A stretch of DNA of 64,000 nt. Source: Ruminococcus hominis (GTDB taxonomy: Bacteria; Bacillota; Clostridia; Lachnospirales; Lachnospiraceae). This document shows positions 46,054 to 54,301 of this stretch, in pieces. Under the pieces are notes generated by a model. The model had not been told where the DNA came from. It made no database searches and was given only the letters and a program-made list of their open reading frames with translations. The DNA lies in contig NZ_JACOPE010000001.1 in NCBI RefSeq assembly GCF_014287355.1, positions 930,001-994,000 on the forward strand, given 5' to 3'. A program made the translations under genes and the position numbers. The stretch's first letter is position 1. Every line of letters starts with the position of its first letter.

Positions 46054-47268
46054 ATGTTTAAAGTAAATGAAAATTATTTAAAATTACCAGGAAGTTATCT
46101 GTTTTCAACAATAGGAAAAAAAGTTGCTGCATTTAGCGAGGCAAATCCAGATAAATCAATCATCCGACTTGGAATTGGTGATGTTACACAGCCACTTGTA
46201 CCGGCAATCATCGATTCCCTTCATAAAGCAGTAGATGAAATGGCACATGCAGAGACATTTCACGGATATGCACCAGACCTCGGATACGAATTTTTAAGAA
46301 GTGCGATGGCAAAAAATGATTATCAGGCTCGCGGATGCGATATCGCAGCTGACGAAGTATTTATTTCTGACGGAGCAAAATGTGATTCCGGAAACATTCA
46401 GGAAATCTTTAGCATCGACAATAAAATCGCAGTGTGTGACCCGGTATATCCTGTATATGTGGATACAAATGTTATGGCAGGAAGAACAGGAGTCTATGAT
46501 CCAACAAAGGAAACATGGAGTGATGTAATTTATATGCCATGTACTAAAGCGACAAACTTTGCACCAGAGCTTCCAAAAGAAACACCGGATATCATTTATC
46601 TTTGTTTCCCAAATAATCCGACAGGCTCTACAATCACAAAAGCACAGCTGCAGGAATGGGTTGACTATGCAAATAAAGTAGGTGCAGTTATCATCTATGA
46701 TGCAGCTTATGAAGCATACATTTCAGAAGATGACGTGCCACATACAATCTACGAATGCGAAGGCGCAAGAACATGTGCGATCGAGCTTCGAAGCTTTTCA
46801 AAAAATGCCGGATTTACAGGAGTACGTCTCGGTGCAACTATTATTCCAAAAGATGTAAAATGCGGCGATGTGACATTACATTCACTGTGGGCAAGACGTC
46901 ATGGGACAAAATATAACGGTGCTCCATACATTGTGCAGAGAGCCGGTGAAGCTGTATATTCTGAAGAAGGAAAGGCGCAGCTCAAAGCACAGATCGCATA
47001 TTATATGAACAATGCAAAAGTAATTTCACAGGGATTAAAAGATGCAGGATATACTGTATCAGGCGGTGTAAATGCTCCATATATCTGGCTGAAAACACCG
47101 GACAATATGACTTCCTGGGAATTCTTTGATTATCTTCTTGAAAATGCAAATGTAGTCGGAACTCCGGGTTCAGGCTTCGGACCAAGCGGGGAAGGCTACT
47201 TCAGACTGACCGCATTTGGAAGCTATGAAAATACAGTGGCTGCGATTGAGCGGATTAAGAAGATGTAG
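46054..47268 (+). CDS. dapL: LL-diaminopimelate aminotransferase
   Basis: 404-residue PLP enzyme that makes LL-diaminopimelate directly from tetrahydrodipicolinate. It starts [20 protein letters not shown], has [31 protein letters not shown] and the PLP-lysine motif [20 protein letters not shown] 46054 follows AGGGAGG. This one-step route is common in Lachnospiraceae. The stop codon TAG touches the left end of composite repeat copy 4. Confidence 0.96.
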   Translation: MFKVNENYLKLPGSYLFSTIGKKVAAFSEANPDKSIIRLGIGDVTQPLVPAIIDSLHKAVDEMAHAETFHGYAPDLGYEFLRSAMAKNDYQARGCDIAADEVFISDGAKCDSGNIQEIFSIDNKIAVCDPVYPVYVDTNVMAGRTGVYDPTKETWSDVIYMPCTKATNFAPELPKETPDIIYLCFPNNPTGSTITKAQLQEWVDYANKVGAVIIYDAAYEAYISEDDVPHTIYECEGARTCAIELRSFSKNAGFTGVRLGATIIPKDVKCGDVTLHSLWARRHGTKYNGAPYIVQRAGEAVYSEEGKAQLKAQIAYYMNNAKVISQGLKDAGYTVSGGVNAPYIWLKTPDNMTSWEFFDYLLENANVVGTPGSGFGPSGEGYFRLTAFGSYENTVAAIERIKKM

Positions 47269-48240
47269 GTTGCTTTTTGGGTCATTAGGTTGGATAAGCG
47301 TCCCTGAGAAAAATATTGGATATGAATTTCTGTTCAGACTCCGTCAGCGGGAAATACATAAAGGTCAGAATTATTACTAAAAACAGAGCTTAGAAACAAG
47401 CAACTCGGGCTACGCCCTCAAACAGCAAGTTTCCAAGCTCTAACGTAAAATTCTGACCTTTTGTGTTTCCAATCGCTTCCTTCGTATTCACTGAAATTCA
47501 TATCCAATATTTTTTCTCAGTACGTTATCGCAAATCAAATGAACAAAAAAGCAAAGCTTTAATGGATAGGCACTGGCACCCTTTGTTGCTATTTACTTCA
47601 CAACTTGAGCCCATGGAGTAAATATGGCTCAAAGAATAGTGAGCAGCGATATCTGCGATAGTGGATTTTAATGGATTGAAGATGCGTAATTTTGATAGAG
47701 AGTATCTGCAAGGCTTAGAAAGTGTAGGTTGAAGATGCATAATTTCAATGAGGAACATCCTCACGTTATCGAAAACGTGGGATGTAGATGCAAAATTTGC
47801 GAAGGAAGCATCCTCAAGTTTTAGAAAAGGCACAATGTAGATGCAATTTAACATGATAGGCAGGATTAAAAGTATCTGCAAGCTCAAAGAAAACCAGGTT
47901 GCGGATACATTGATTCAAAAAAGAGCATCTGCAACAATGAATATCAAAGCCTTGTAGATACATTGATCCAAAAAAAAGCATCTGCAACAGCGAATATTAA
48001 GTCAGTGCAGATACAACGGTTGCCACAAAGACATCTGCATAAGCAAATAACCCCATGATATAGATATATCAGACCCCAGAAAAGTAAATCCCTCATCGCT
48101 CCACCTATTTCAATCACGGTACACTACAAAGCAAGAAAAGACTATGCAATCCAGTGAATTGGAGTCGGGCTTGCCCGACGAAGCTGAGCAGGAGTGCATA
48201 GTCTTTTTCCTGCGTGTGAGCTGTCATGAATGAAATAGCC
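47269..48240 (+). repeat. Composite hairpin/array repeat, copy 4 (variant hairpin)
   Basis: Starts at the base after the dapL stop. A 286-bp variant giant hairpin (47269-47554) is bounded by TTGCTTTTTGGGTCATT and AATGAACAAAAAAGCAA, with inner stem AAGGTCAGAATT (47361-47372) / AATTCTGACCTT (47449-47460). Then come a GTTGCTATTTACTTCA end (47585-47600), the 53-bp array (47681-48062), and the small core hairpin (48129-48215). The right boundary is TGAATGAAATAGCC (48227-48240). It has the same order of parts as copy 1, but the giant hairpin has different stem sequences. No coding sequence is seen. Confidence 0.85.
47681..48075 (+). repeat. 53-bp degenerate tandem array in copy 4
   Basis: Unit starts at 47681, 47734, 47787, 47840, 47904, 47957, 48010 and 48063, giving lengths 53, 53, 53, 64, 53, 53, 53 and a partial unit. 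Three short units precede the long unit, versus one in copy 1 and four in copy 2. Confidence 0.85.
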
Positions 48241-48270
48241 ATAAAAAACATAAAATTTCTCAAAACAACA

Positions 48271-48298
48271 TTGAAGTTCCCCCATAATAGGTTATAAT
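48271..48298 (+). promoter_or_regulatory. Promoter of zinc-ribbon gene
   Basis: TTGAAG (48271-48276), 16 bp, TATAAT (48293-48298), 42 bp before the start codon at 48340. Confidence 0.7.
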
Positions 48299-48339
48299 GA
48301 AACTATGATTTTAACCGGCGGGGAAAGGAGACTTATATT

Positions 48340-48906
48340 ATGAAGACATTTTTTGAAGATTTAACAAAGAGACTTGGAGAGACAGCGGAACTCGTAGGTA
48401 ATAAAGCGAATGAAGCAATGGAAGTTCAGAGATTGAAAAATCAGATTCGTACATTAGAGAGAAATAACGAAGATGATTTAGCAGAATTAGGAAGAGTCTT
48501 ATACGAAAAGTTTCTAAACGGGGAAGAATTAGAAGCAGAAGAAGAGGCGCTGTGCGAGGCAATTCAAGATCGTAAAGAAAGTATTGAAGAATACAATGAG
48601 CAGATTGTTGAACTTAGAGGCGATACAAATTGTGCAGCATGCGGCAAGAGTATTGCGAAAGGTATGGCATATTGTCCATATTGCGGAGAGAAGGTTTCAA
48701 CATCTGTACCGACAGATGCAGATTTTGTAGATGAAGAAGATATTGTTGTAGATGTCAAAGAGTCTGTTGATGAAGTAAAAGAAGAGCCAACAGCAACACA
48801 GGAAAAAGAAGAACCAGAAGACAAGCCACAAGTTCAGGCAGATGAATTAAAAGAAGAGCCGGAAGCTCAGGCAGAAGAAAATGTGACAGAATCACCGGAA
48901 GAATAG
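48340..48906 (+). CDS. Coiled-coil and zinc-ribbon protein
   Basis: 188-residue cytoplasmic protein in three parts: a helical, probably coiled-coil region (residues 1-90), a zinc ribbon CAACGKSIAKGMAYCPYCGE (about residues 97-117) and a long acidic tail rich in Glu, Lys and Pro. No catalytic motif. Similar small zinc-ribbon proteins are common in clostridia and of unknown function. It is followed by the LspA-like gene after 13 bases. Ribosome site GGGGAAAGGAG. Confidence 0.75.
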   Translation: MKTFFEDLTKRLGETAELVGNKANEAMEVQRLKNQIRTLERNNEDDLAELGRVLYEKFLNGEELEAEEEALCEAIQDRKESIEEYNEQIVELRGDTNCAACGKSIAKGMAYCPYCGEKVSTSVPTDADFVDEEDIVVDVKESVDEVKEEPTATQEKEEPEDKPQVQADELKEEPEAQAEENVTESPEE

Positions 48907-48919
48907 AGGTGAGAGGAGA

Positions 48920-49393
48920 ATGGGAATCTTGGTATTAATCAGCGTGACAGCAGTGCTGGCTATGCTTGATATCACTATCAAATCCTGTATAGAGAACGGC
49001 ATCACGAGAAAAGAAGAACGGGAAACTTTAAAAGGGAAAGTAACCTTACGAAAAGTATATAATCGTGGGTTTGGATTGAATGTATTGCAGAACGATCCGG
49101 ATACGGTAAAATATGTATCTTCATTTGCTACGATAATTTTGACGATCACACAGCTGATTCAGCTGATGCGTAAAAAAGGAAGCAAGCTGAAGAAGATAGG
49201 TTTGTCACTTATGACAGCAGGGGCATGGAGTAATACATTTGACCGGTGGCTTCGCGGATATGTGATTGACTATATCGGATTTGAAAATAAAAATAAAAAA
49301 ATCGAAAAGATTACATGGAATCTGGGAGATTTCTTTTTGATTGCAGGAGGAATTATTGTTTCTCTTGGTTCATTGCTTCATAAGAAGAAATAA
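48920..49393 (+). CDS. Signal peptidase II-like protein
   Basis: 157-residue membrane protein related to lipoprotein signal peptidase. The catalytic aspartates are seen in GAWSNTFDRWLRGYVIDYIG and NLGDFFLIAGG, and VYNRGFGLNVL corresponds to the VxNxGxAF region. It differs from ordinary LspA by a long basic segment (EERETLKGKVTLRK) and an unusual loop, so it is probably a paralogue rather than the housekeeping enzyme. Its last codons SLLHKKK form the first unit of a 28-bp tandem repeat that continues past the stop. Confidence 0.75.
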   Translation: MGILVLISVTAVLAMLDITIKSCIENGITRKEERETLKGKVTLRKVYNRGFGLNVLQNDPDTVKYVSSFATIILTITQLIQLMRKKGSKLKKIGLSLMTAGAWSNTFDRWLRGYVIDYIGFENKNKKIEKITWNLGDFFLIAGGIIVSLGSLLHKKK

Positions 49394-49455
49394 TAAAATA
49401 TTGCTTCACAAGAAGATGTAACAAAATGCTGCTTCATAGGAAGATTTACAGGAAG
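49372..49455 (+). repeat. 28-bp tandem repeat at a gene end
   Basis: Three degenerate units of 28 bp (49372-49399, 49400-49427, 49428-49455), each with TGCTTCAT/C-A-x-GAAGA. The first unit encodes the C-terminus and stop of the LspA-like gene. Confidence 0.75.
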
Positions 49456-49507
49456 AGAAGATATAATGAAGCAGACGAATACTTAACAGAAACAGAGGAA
49501 GAGATAG

Positions 49508-50344
49508 ATGATACAGGATATCGCACCACATCAGTATAACAATGCATATAAGCCGGTGCCGCCAAAGAAAGACAGCTTTGCTCTTTATTATGAAAAGAGA
49601 ACTTGTCTGATGAAAAAAAGCGAAGAGGGGATGACATTTCCGACATTTGCAGATTTAGAACGATTGAACGAAGATATTTACGAGAATTACACGTATTTAT
49701 TTTCTATTGATAATAAGCCTTTTTATCTTGTAAATGATATCAATCGTGAGAGGTTATCAGCTTACACTATGGAGAATACGGAAGTGTTTCGGACGATACA
49801 GCCGCGGTATCTGGCATTTGCCGGAATCACAGGATATCAGCTGTATTCCTGGTATCAAAGCCACAAGTTTTGCGGAAGATGTGGTTCGCCGACTCAAAAA
49901 GACGAGAAAGAGCGCATGCTTTATTGTGAAAAATGTGGATTAATGGAATTTCCAAAAATCTGTCCGGCAACGATTATTGCTGTACGAGACGGGAATCGGC
50001 TTCTTCTTTCAAAGTATGCAGGAAGAACTTACAAAAAGTATGCCCTGCTTGCAGGATACACAGAGATTGGCGAGACGATAGAAGAAACGGTGAAGCGTGA
50101 GGTTATGGAAGAAGTTGGCTTGAAAGTAAAGAATATTCAATACTATAAAAGCCAGCCGTGGTCATTTTCGGATACATTATTGATGGGATTTTATTGCGAT
50201 CTTGACGGAGAAGATAAGATTACATTAGATCAGGATGAGCTTGCGCTGGCAGAATGGTTTGAGCGAGAAGATTTACCGGAGGTAACATCAGATGAAAGCT
50301 TAACAAATGAGATGATACAGATGTTTAAGCTTGGGAAAATATAA
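49508..50344 (+). CDS. nudC: NADH pyrophosphatase NudC-like
   Basis: 278-residue Nudix hydrolase with the NudC layout: N-terminal domain, zinc ribbon (CGRCGSPTQ...YCEKCGL), and Nudix box GYTEIGETIEETVKREVMEEVGL split over about residues 180-202, followed by the NudC signature SQPWSFSDTLLMGF. It hydrolyses NAD(H), and NudC enzymes also remove NAD caps from RNA. GAGGAAGAG precedes the ATG. A terminator follows. Confidence 0.9.
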   Translation: MIQDIAPHQYNNAYKPVPPKKDSFALYYEKRTCLMKKSEEGMTFPTFADLERLNEDIYENYTYLFSIDNKPFYLVNDINRERLSAYTMENTEVFRTIQPRYLAFAGITGYQLYSWYQSHKFCGRCGSPTQKDEKERMLYCEKCGLMEFPKICPATIIAVRDGNRLLLSKYAGRTYKKYALLAGYTEIGETIEETVKREVMEEVGLKVKNIQYYKSQPWSFSDTLLMGFYCDLDGEDKITLDQDELALAEWFEREDLPEVTSDESLTNEMIQMFKLGKI

Positions 50345-50380
50345 TTCATATTGCCTGAGATTCTGATAATACTGAAAAGT

Positions 50381-50443
50381 ATAAAAAGAAGAGCGTTTGC
50401 GGATTATAATTGATATGATTTGCAAATGATCTTCTTTTTTTCG
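50381..50443 (+). terminator. Intrinsic terminator after nudC
   Basis: AAAAAGAAGA and GTTTGC pair with GCAAAT and TCTTCTTTTTTT across a short loop, ending in a T-run. It is followed by yitT. Confidence 0.75.
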
Positions 50444-50487
50444 AGGAAATAGAAAAATAAAAATAGATGTAAGGTAGGGATTACACA

Positions 50488-51351
50488 ATGAAAAGTAACT
50501 GGAATATAAAAAAATTTTCATATGATATTTTTATAGATATTGTGGGAGGCGTTTTGATCGGCCTTGGAATTTACAATTTTGCTGCAAATGCAGAATTCCC
50601 ATTGGCAGGAGTATCAGGTCTTGCATTAATTTTATATCGTTTGTTCAATATTCCAATCGGATGGGGAACAATTGCACTAAATATACCGATTGTAATTATA
50701 TGTTTCAAGACATTAGGAAAAGAGTTTTTTGCACGTTCAATACGTTCACTTATTATTTCATCTTTAATCACAGACTATGTAGTTACATTACTTCCGGTTT
50801 ATTCCGGTGACCGTATGCTTGCTGCATTATGTACCGGCATTTTTTCAGGGCTAGGCTATGCACTGATATTTATGAATCATTCTTCAACAGCGGGAATGGA
50901 TTTCGTGTGTGTGGCAATCCATTCCAAACACCCACATATTTCATTGGGGAAAATTGTATTCTCAATCGATTGTGCAGTTGTATTATTAGGCGGAGCAATA
51001 TTTAAAGACGTAGACGCCACGATTTATGGTTTGATCATTTCCTATTTTCTGACCGTTGTAATTGATAAGATCACATATGGCATCAATTCAGGTAAGATTG
51101 CATTGATTGTGACGGACGAAGGGCAAAAAGTAGCAAATATGATAGACGAACATGTAGGACGAGGCTCAACAATTTTAAGGGGATGCGGAAGCTATACAGG
51201 TGCTGAAAAGGATATTGTAATGTGTGCAAGTAATAATAAGGAAATGTATGCGATTCGCGAAATGGCCAGAAAGGCTGATGAGAAAGCATTTGTGATTATA
51301 ATGGAGTCAAATGAAGTACTTGGAGAAGGATTCAGAGAAGAAATTCAATAG
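50488..51351 (+). CDS. YitT family membrane protein
   Basis: 287-residue protein with about five or six helices (DUF161 repeats) and a cytoplasmic C-terminal DUF2179 domain. Typical stretches are GGVLIGLGIYNFAANAEFPL, SSTAGMDFVCVAIHSKHP and a C-terminal GRGSTILRGCGSYTGAEKDI. Function of YitT proteins is not settled. Ribosome site GTAGGGA. It converges with pyrC over a 132-bp perfect hairpin. Confidence 0.9.
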   Translation: MKSNWNIKKFSYDIFIDIVGGVLIGLGIYNFAANAEFPLAGVSGLALILYRLFNIPIGWGTIALNIPIVIICFKTLGKEFFARSIRSLIISSLITDYVVTLLPVYSGDRMLAALCTGIFSGLGYALIFMNHSSTAGMDFVCVAIHSKHPHISLGKIVFSIDCAVVLLGGAIFKDVDATIYGLIISYFLTVVIDKITYGINSGKIALIVTDEGQKVANMIDEHVGRGSTILRGCGSYTGAEKDIVMCASNNKEMYAIREMARKADEKAFVIIMESNEVLGEGFREEIQ

Positions 51352-51363
51352 TGGAATAGAGGC

Positions 51364-51495
51364 GCCGGTTGGGGTGTCGGTTGGGGTTGGAGTGCCAGTT
51401 GGGGACGGGGTTTAATGGCTCTTTTTCCCAAGAAAAAGAGCCATTAAACCCCGTCCCCAACTGGCACTCCAACCCCAACCGACACCCCAACCGGC
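51364..51495. repeat. 132-bp perfect hairpin between convergent genes
   Basis: Left arm 51364-51427 and right arm 51432-51495 are perfectly complementary over 64 bp with a 4-base loop (CCAA). The arms carry several GGGG runs and end at the loop in CTCTTTTTC/GAAAAAGAG. It contains GTTGGGGACGGGGT, shared with 41024-41037. Its position between the yitT and pyrC stops fits a bidirectional terminator. Confidence 0.85.
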
Positions 51496-51503
51496 ACTAC
51501 CTG

Positions 51504-52766
51504 TTAATCCTGGTAAACAATTTTTCCGCGGCAGATGGTATATTTGATTTTTCCGTATAATTCTTTTCCGGTAAATGGACTGTTGGATGATTTGGATGCG
51601 TATTCTGTCGGTATCCATGTTTCATCTGGATTGAAAAGTACAAAATCGGCAGCAGCACCTTCTTCAATCGTGCCGTAAGGCAGATGATAAAGTTTGGCCG
51701 GATTGATTGTCATTTTCTCTAATAATTCCATCATAGTCAAGTGTCCCGGACGAACAAGCGATGTAATGCCAAGTGAAAGGGATGTTTCCAGTCCGATGAT
51801 TCCACTAGGAGCTTCTGTCAATGGTTTTGCTTTTTCTTCGGCACTGTGAGGTGCATGGTCTGTTGCGATTAAATCGATCGTTCCGTCTTTTAAACCTTCG
51901 ATGATTGCCAGACGGTCTGCTTCAGTACGAAGTGGCGGATTCATTTTTGCAAGCGTTCCATGCTCTAACAAGGCCTCATCGGTCAATGTGAAATGATGCG
52001 GTGTGGCTTCAGCGTGAAGTTTTGCACCTTGCGCCTTGAACATGCGGATTAGTTCAACGGAACGTCCGGAGCTGATGTGCTGGATAACAACGTCTGCGCC
52101 GGAGCGAAGAGCAAGCATACAATCGCGGGCAACCAAAGACTCTTCAGCAATAGAAGGAGAGCCATATACACCCAGCTTTTCAGACACATCACCATGATTG
52201 ATTCCGTTGTTCGTAATAAATGCAGGGTCTTCTTCGTGAAGGCTTATCGGAACATTCAAAGAGGCAGCTTCTTCCATAGCTTTATAGCAGAACGCAGCAT
52301 TTTTTAAAGGAATACCATCATCAGTAAATCCACATGCTCCGGCTTCTTTTAACGCTTTCATATCAGTCAGAGTTTCACCCTTTAAAGAATGTGAAATAGA
52401 AGCAGCCTGATAAATACGAATATCTTCAGCCTTGGCACGCTGTAAAATGTCCTCAAGTACAGGAACATTATCTACAGTCGGAGAAGTATTTGCCATGCAG
52501 ATGACAGTTGTAACTCCTCCGTGTGCAGCAGAAAGCGAACCGGTATGGATATCTTCTTTATAAGTGAATCCAGGGTCGCGGAAATGAATATGCGTATCGA
52601 TCAGACCAGGCGCAATGACCAGTCCGGAAGCATCAATGACTTCTTCTGATTCCGATGGAGTGATTGACTTAGCAATTTTAATAATCTTATCATCTTCAAT
52701 AAGAATGTCACCGGAAATAATTGTTTGTGTGGCAGGGTTCATAATTGTACCATTTTTAATAATCAT
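51504..52766 (-). CDS. pyrC: Dihydroorotase
   Basis: 420-residue class I dihydroorotase of pyrimidine synthesis, cyclising carbamoyl-aspartate. Metal site motifs are DTHIHFRDPG near residue 61 and ATDHAPHS; HEEDP and EATPHHFTLTDE fit the remaining ligands. ATG 52766 is preferred since AAGGAGG lies just upstream. No other pyr genes are near. The leader contains two large structured hairpins. Confidence 0.94.
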   Translation of the reverse strand: MIIKNGTIMNPATQTIISGDILIEDDKIIKIAKSITPSESEEVIDASGLVIAPGLIDTHIHFRDPGFTYKEDIHTGSLSAAHGGVTTVICMANTSPTVDNVPVLEDILQRAKAEDIRIYQAASISHSLKGETLTDMKALKEAGACGFTDDGIPLKNAAFCYKAMEEAASLNVPISLHEEDPAFITNNGINHGDVSEKLGVYGSPSIAEESLVARDCMLALRSGADVVIQHISSGRSVELIRMFKAQGAKLHAEATPHHFTLTDEALLEHGTLAKMNPPLRTEADRLAIIEGLKDGTIDLIATDHAPHSAEEKAKPLTEAPSGIIGLETSLSLGITSLVRPGHLTMMELLEKMTINPAKLYHLPYGTIEEGAAADFVLFNPDETWIPTEYASKSSNSPFTGKELYGKIKYTICRGKIVYQD

Positions 52767-52785
52767 GGGAAAAACCTCCTTAAAA

Positions 52786-52953
52786 TTTATCTCAGTCGAG
52801 AAGACTCCCACCTCTTTCGGGTGGTGAGTAACAGCAAATTTGTCTCAGTGGGAGTCCAATCTCCGACTGAGATAAACGCTCCGCGAGGATGCGCAGTGAT
52901 TCTGTAAAGAATATGTCAGCTTACGCTGACCAGAATCACGCGCCAAGTCTCGC
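52786..52953 (-). ncRNA. Two-part structured leader upstream of pyrC
   Basis: Part 1: perfect 13-bp arms 52786-52798 / 52864-52876 enclose GACTCCCAC (52803-52811) / GTGGGAGTC (52848-52856) and a small CACC/GGTG hairpin. Part 2: GCGAG (52883-52887) / CTCGC (52949-52953) encloses TGATTCTG/CAGAATCA and GTCAGC/GCTGAC. On the minus strand the structure ends just before the pyrC ribosome site. It could be a cis-regulatory RNA or a mobile palindrome; it matches no riboswitch class I recognise. Confidence 0.6.
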
Positions 52954-52993
52954 AGCTGCTCGACTTGAATGCATAATGTGAATATCTCTTTTC

Positions 52994-53803
52994 TTATCTC
53001 ATAAATGTGTTGATAACATGAAGAATTCCGTCGTCATCATTCGAATGAGTAATAAAATCCGCATGTTCCTTTACAATTGGCTGAGCATTTTCCATAGCAA
53101 CACCAAGTCCGGCATATTCAATCATAGAAACATCATTGAAGCCGTCACCACAGCATATCATAGAGTTGGCGGTCAGACCGATACTGTTGAGCAATTTCTG
53201 CAGAGAGTTTGCCTTGTCAATTTTCTGTGGCATAATCTCTAAGAAAAATGGTTCCGAACGGTAAATATTTAAAAGTGAATGGAATTTACGCTTTAATTCT
53301 GGCATTAATTTCTCCAATACAGCCGGTTCACCCGGAATCAGCATCTTGTTTACCGGAAAATCCAAATATTCAACAAAATTGTCGACTTCTTTCACGGGCA
53401 TTTTATTGATAAACATTTCTTTTTCCGTATATTCATTTACCTTAATTCCGGAAATGACACAATCATTCTCATAAGAAATAATATCCAGTCCCGGATAATT
53501 TTTGGTATATTCAAAAATTGGTGCAATAACTTCACGAGGCAGAGTTTTATTATAGATCGGTTTATTTGTTGCACAGTCGATAATAAGTGCACCGTTAAAA
53601 GAAAGAATATAGCTTCCAAAACGGTCAAGTTCTAATTCTTTTGCGAGTGGCACAACACCACATGTCGGACGTCCACTGGCAAGAACCACCTTTTTTCCGG
53701 CTTCCTGAATTTCTATAAGAGCCTGCTTTGTGGCAGGGGTGATTTCTTTCCTTGAATTTGTGAGGGTTCCGTCCAAATCAAGGACAAGCATTTCGTACTT
53801 CAT
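52994..53803 (-). CDS. Cof-type HAD-IIB phosphatase
   Basis: 269-residue haloacid dehalogenase phosphatase with a C2B cap. Motif I is LVLDLDGTLTNS, motif II LASGRPT, motif III Lys before the cap end, and motif IV CCGDGFNDVSMIEYAGLGVAM. Substrates of this group are sugar phosphates, FMN or PLP, not predictable here. ATG 53803 follows AGGAG; a TTG two codons upstream is less likely. It reads toward pyrC on the same strand. Confidence 0.92.
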   Translation of the reverse strand: MKYEMLVLDLDGTLTNSRKEITPATKQALIEIQEAGKKVVLASGRPTCGVVPLAKELELDRFGSYILSFNGALIIDCATNKPIYNKTLPREVIAPIFEYTKNYPGLDIISYENDCVISGIKVNEYTEKEMFINKMPVKEVDNFVEYLDFPVNKMLIPGEPAVLEKLMPELKRKFHSLLNIYRSEPFFLEIMPQKIDKANSLQKLLNSIGLTANSMICCGDGFNDVSMIEYAGLGVAMENAQPIVKEHADFITHSNDDDGILHVINTFMR

Positions 53804-53955
53804 AAACAACTCCTAAATTAAAATTGATAGTACACGTATTACGTGAATATGTACAATAACAGTATAAATTCTTTGAAAAATCTTGTCAATTGAATAGGAA
53901 AAATAGGTTGGCTGTTAGGCAACAAAAATATTTCTTAAAAAAATTAAAAAAGTAC

Positions 53956-53984
53956 TTGCTTTTTCTTTCAGAGTCTGTTATATT
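53956..53984 (+). promoter_or_regulatory. Promoter of tRNA-Gln (and probably ptsG leader)
   Basis: TTGCTT (53956-53961), 17 bp, TATATT (53979-53984) with an extended TG at 53976-53977. It is the only convincing promoter before the tRNA and the antitermination leader. Confidence 0.7.
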
Positions 53985-54024
53985 AATGGAGTTGCAGCTG
54001 ATAAGCAACAAACTTAATAACTGA

Positions 54025-54096
54025 TGCGGAATGGTGTAATTGGCAGCACAGCAGACTCTGACTCTGTTAGTAGGGGTTCAAGTCCCTTTTCCGTAG
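54025..54096 (+). tRNA. tRNA-Gln (anticodon CTG)
   Basis: Acceptor TGCGGAA (54025-54031) pairs with TTCCGTA (54089-54095), discriminator G54096. The D arm has GTG...CAC, the anticodon stem GCAGA/TCTGT holds loop CTCTGAC (anticodon CTG), and the T loop is TTCAAGT. U1-A72 and G73 fit tRNA-Gln. CCA is not encoded. Confidence 0.9.
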
Positions 54097-54100
54097 CTAT

Positions 54101-54177
54101 GGTGTGTTACTGCACGGCAGGCATTAACCAAGCATGAATATTACGAGAGTATATTTGTGTGGGTTAATGTCTTTTTT
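54101..54177 (+). promoter_or_regulatory. RAT antiterminator and terminator in ptsG leader
   Basis: GGTGTGTTACTGC...GGCAGGCATTAACC (54101-54129) matches the ribonucleic antiterminator bound by LicT/GlcT-type proteins. Its 3' part, GGCATTAACC (54120-54129), also pairs with GGTTAATGTC (54162-54171) followed by TTTTTT, forming the alternative terminator. It begins 4 bases after the tRNA-Gln gene. Confidence 0.85.
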
Positions 54178-54301
54178 GTTTATTATCAACATAAAAATTA
54201 AAAACACTCTTTGATAACTAATAAAAAAGACAATTCTTTCAAAATAATATAGAACGTGATATTTATGGATCTTAAAAAAGAACAAGAAGGAGAGAAATGT
54301 C

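Noticed and set aside
52786..52953. PyrR-binding attenuator
   Set aside because: The stems do not show the recognised PyrR anti-antiterminator sequence and no T-run terminator follows.
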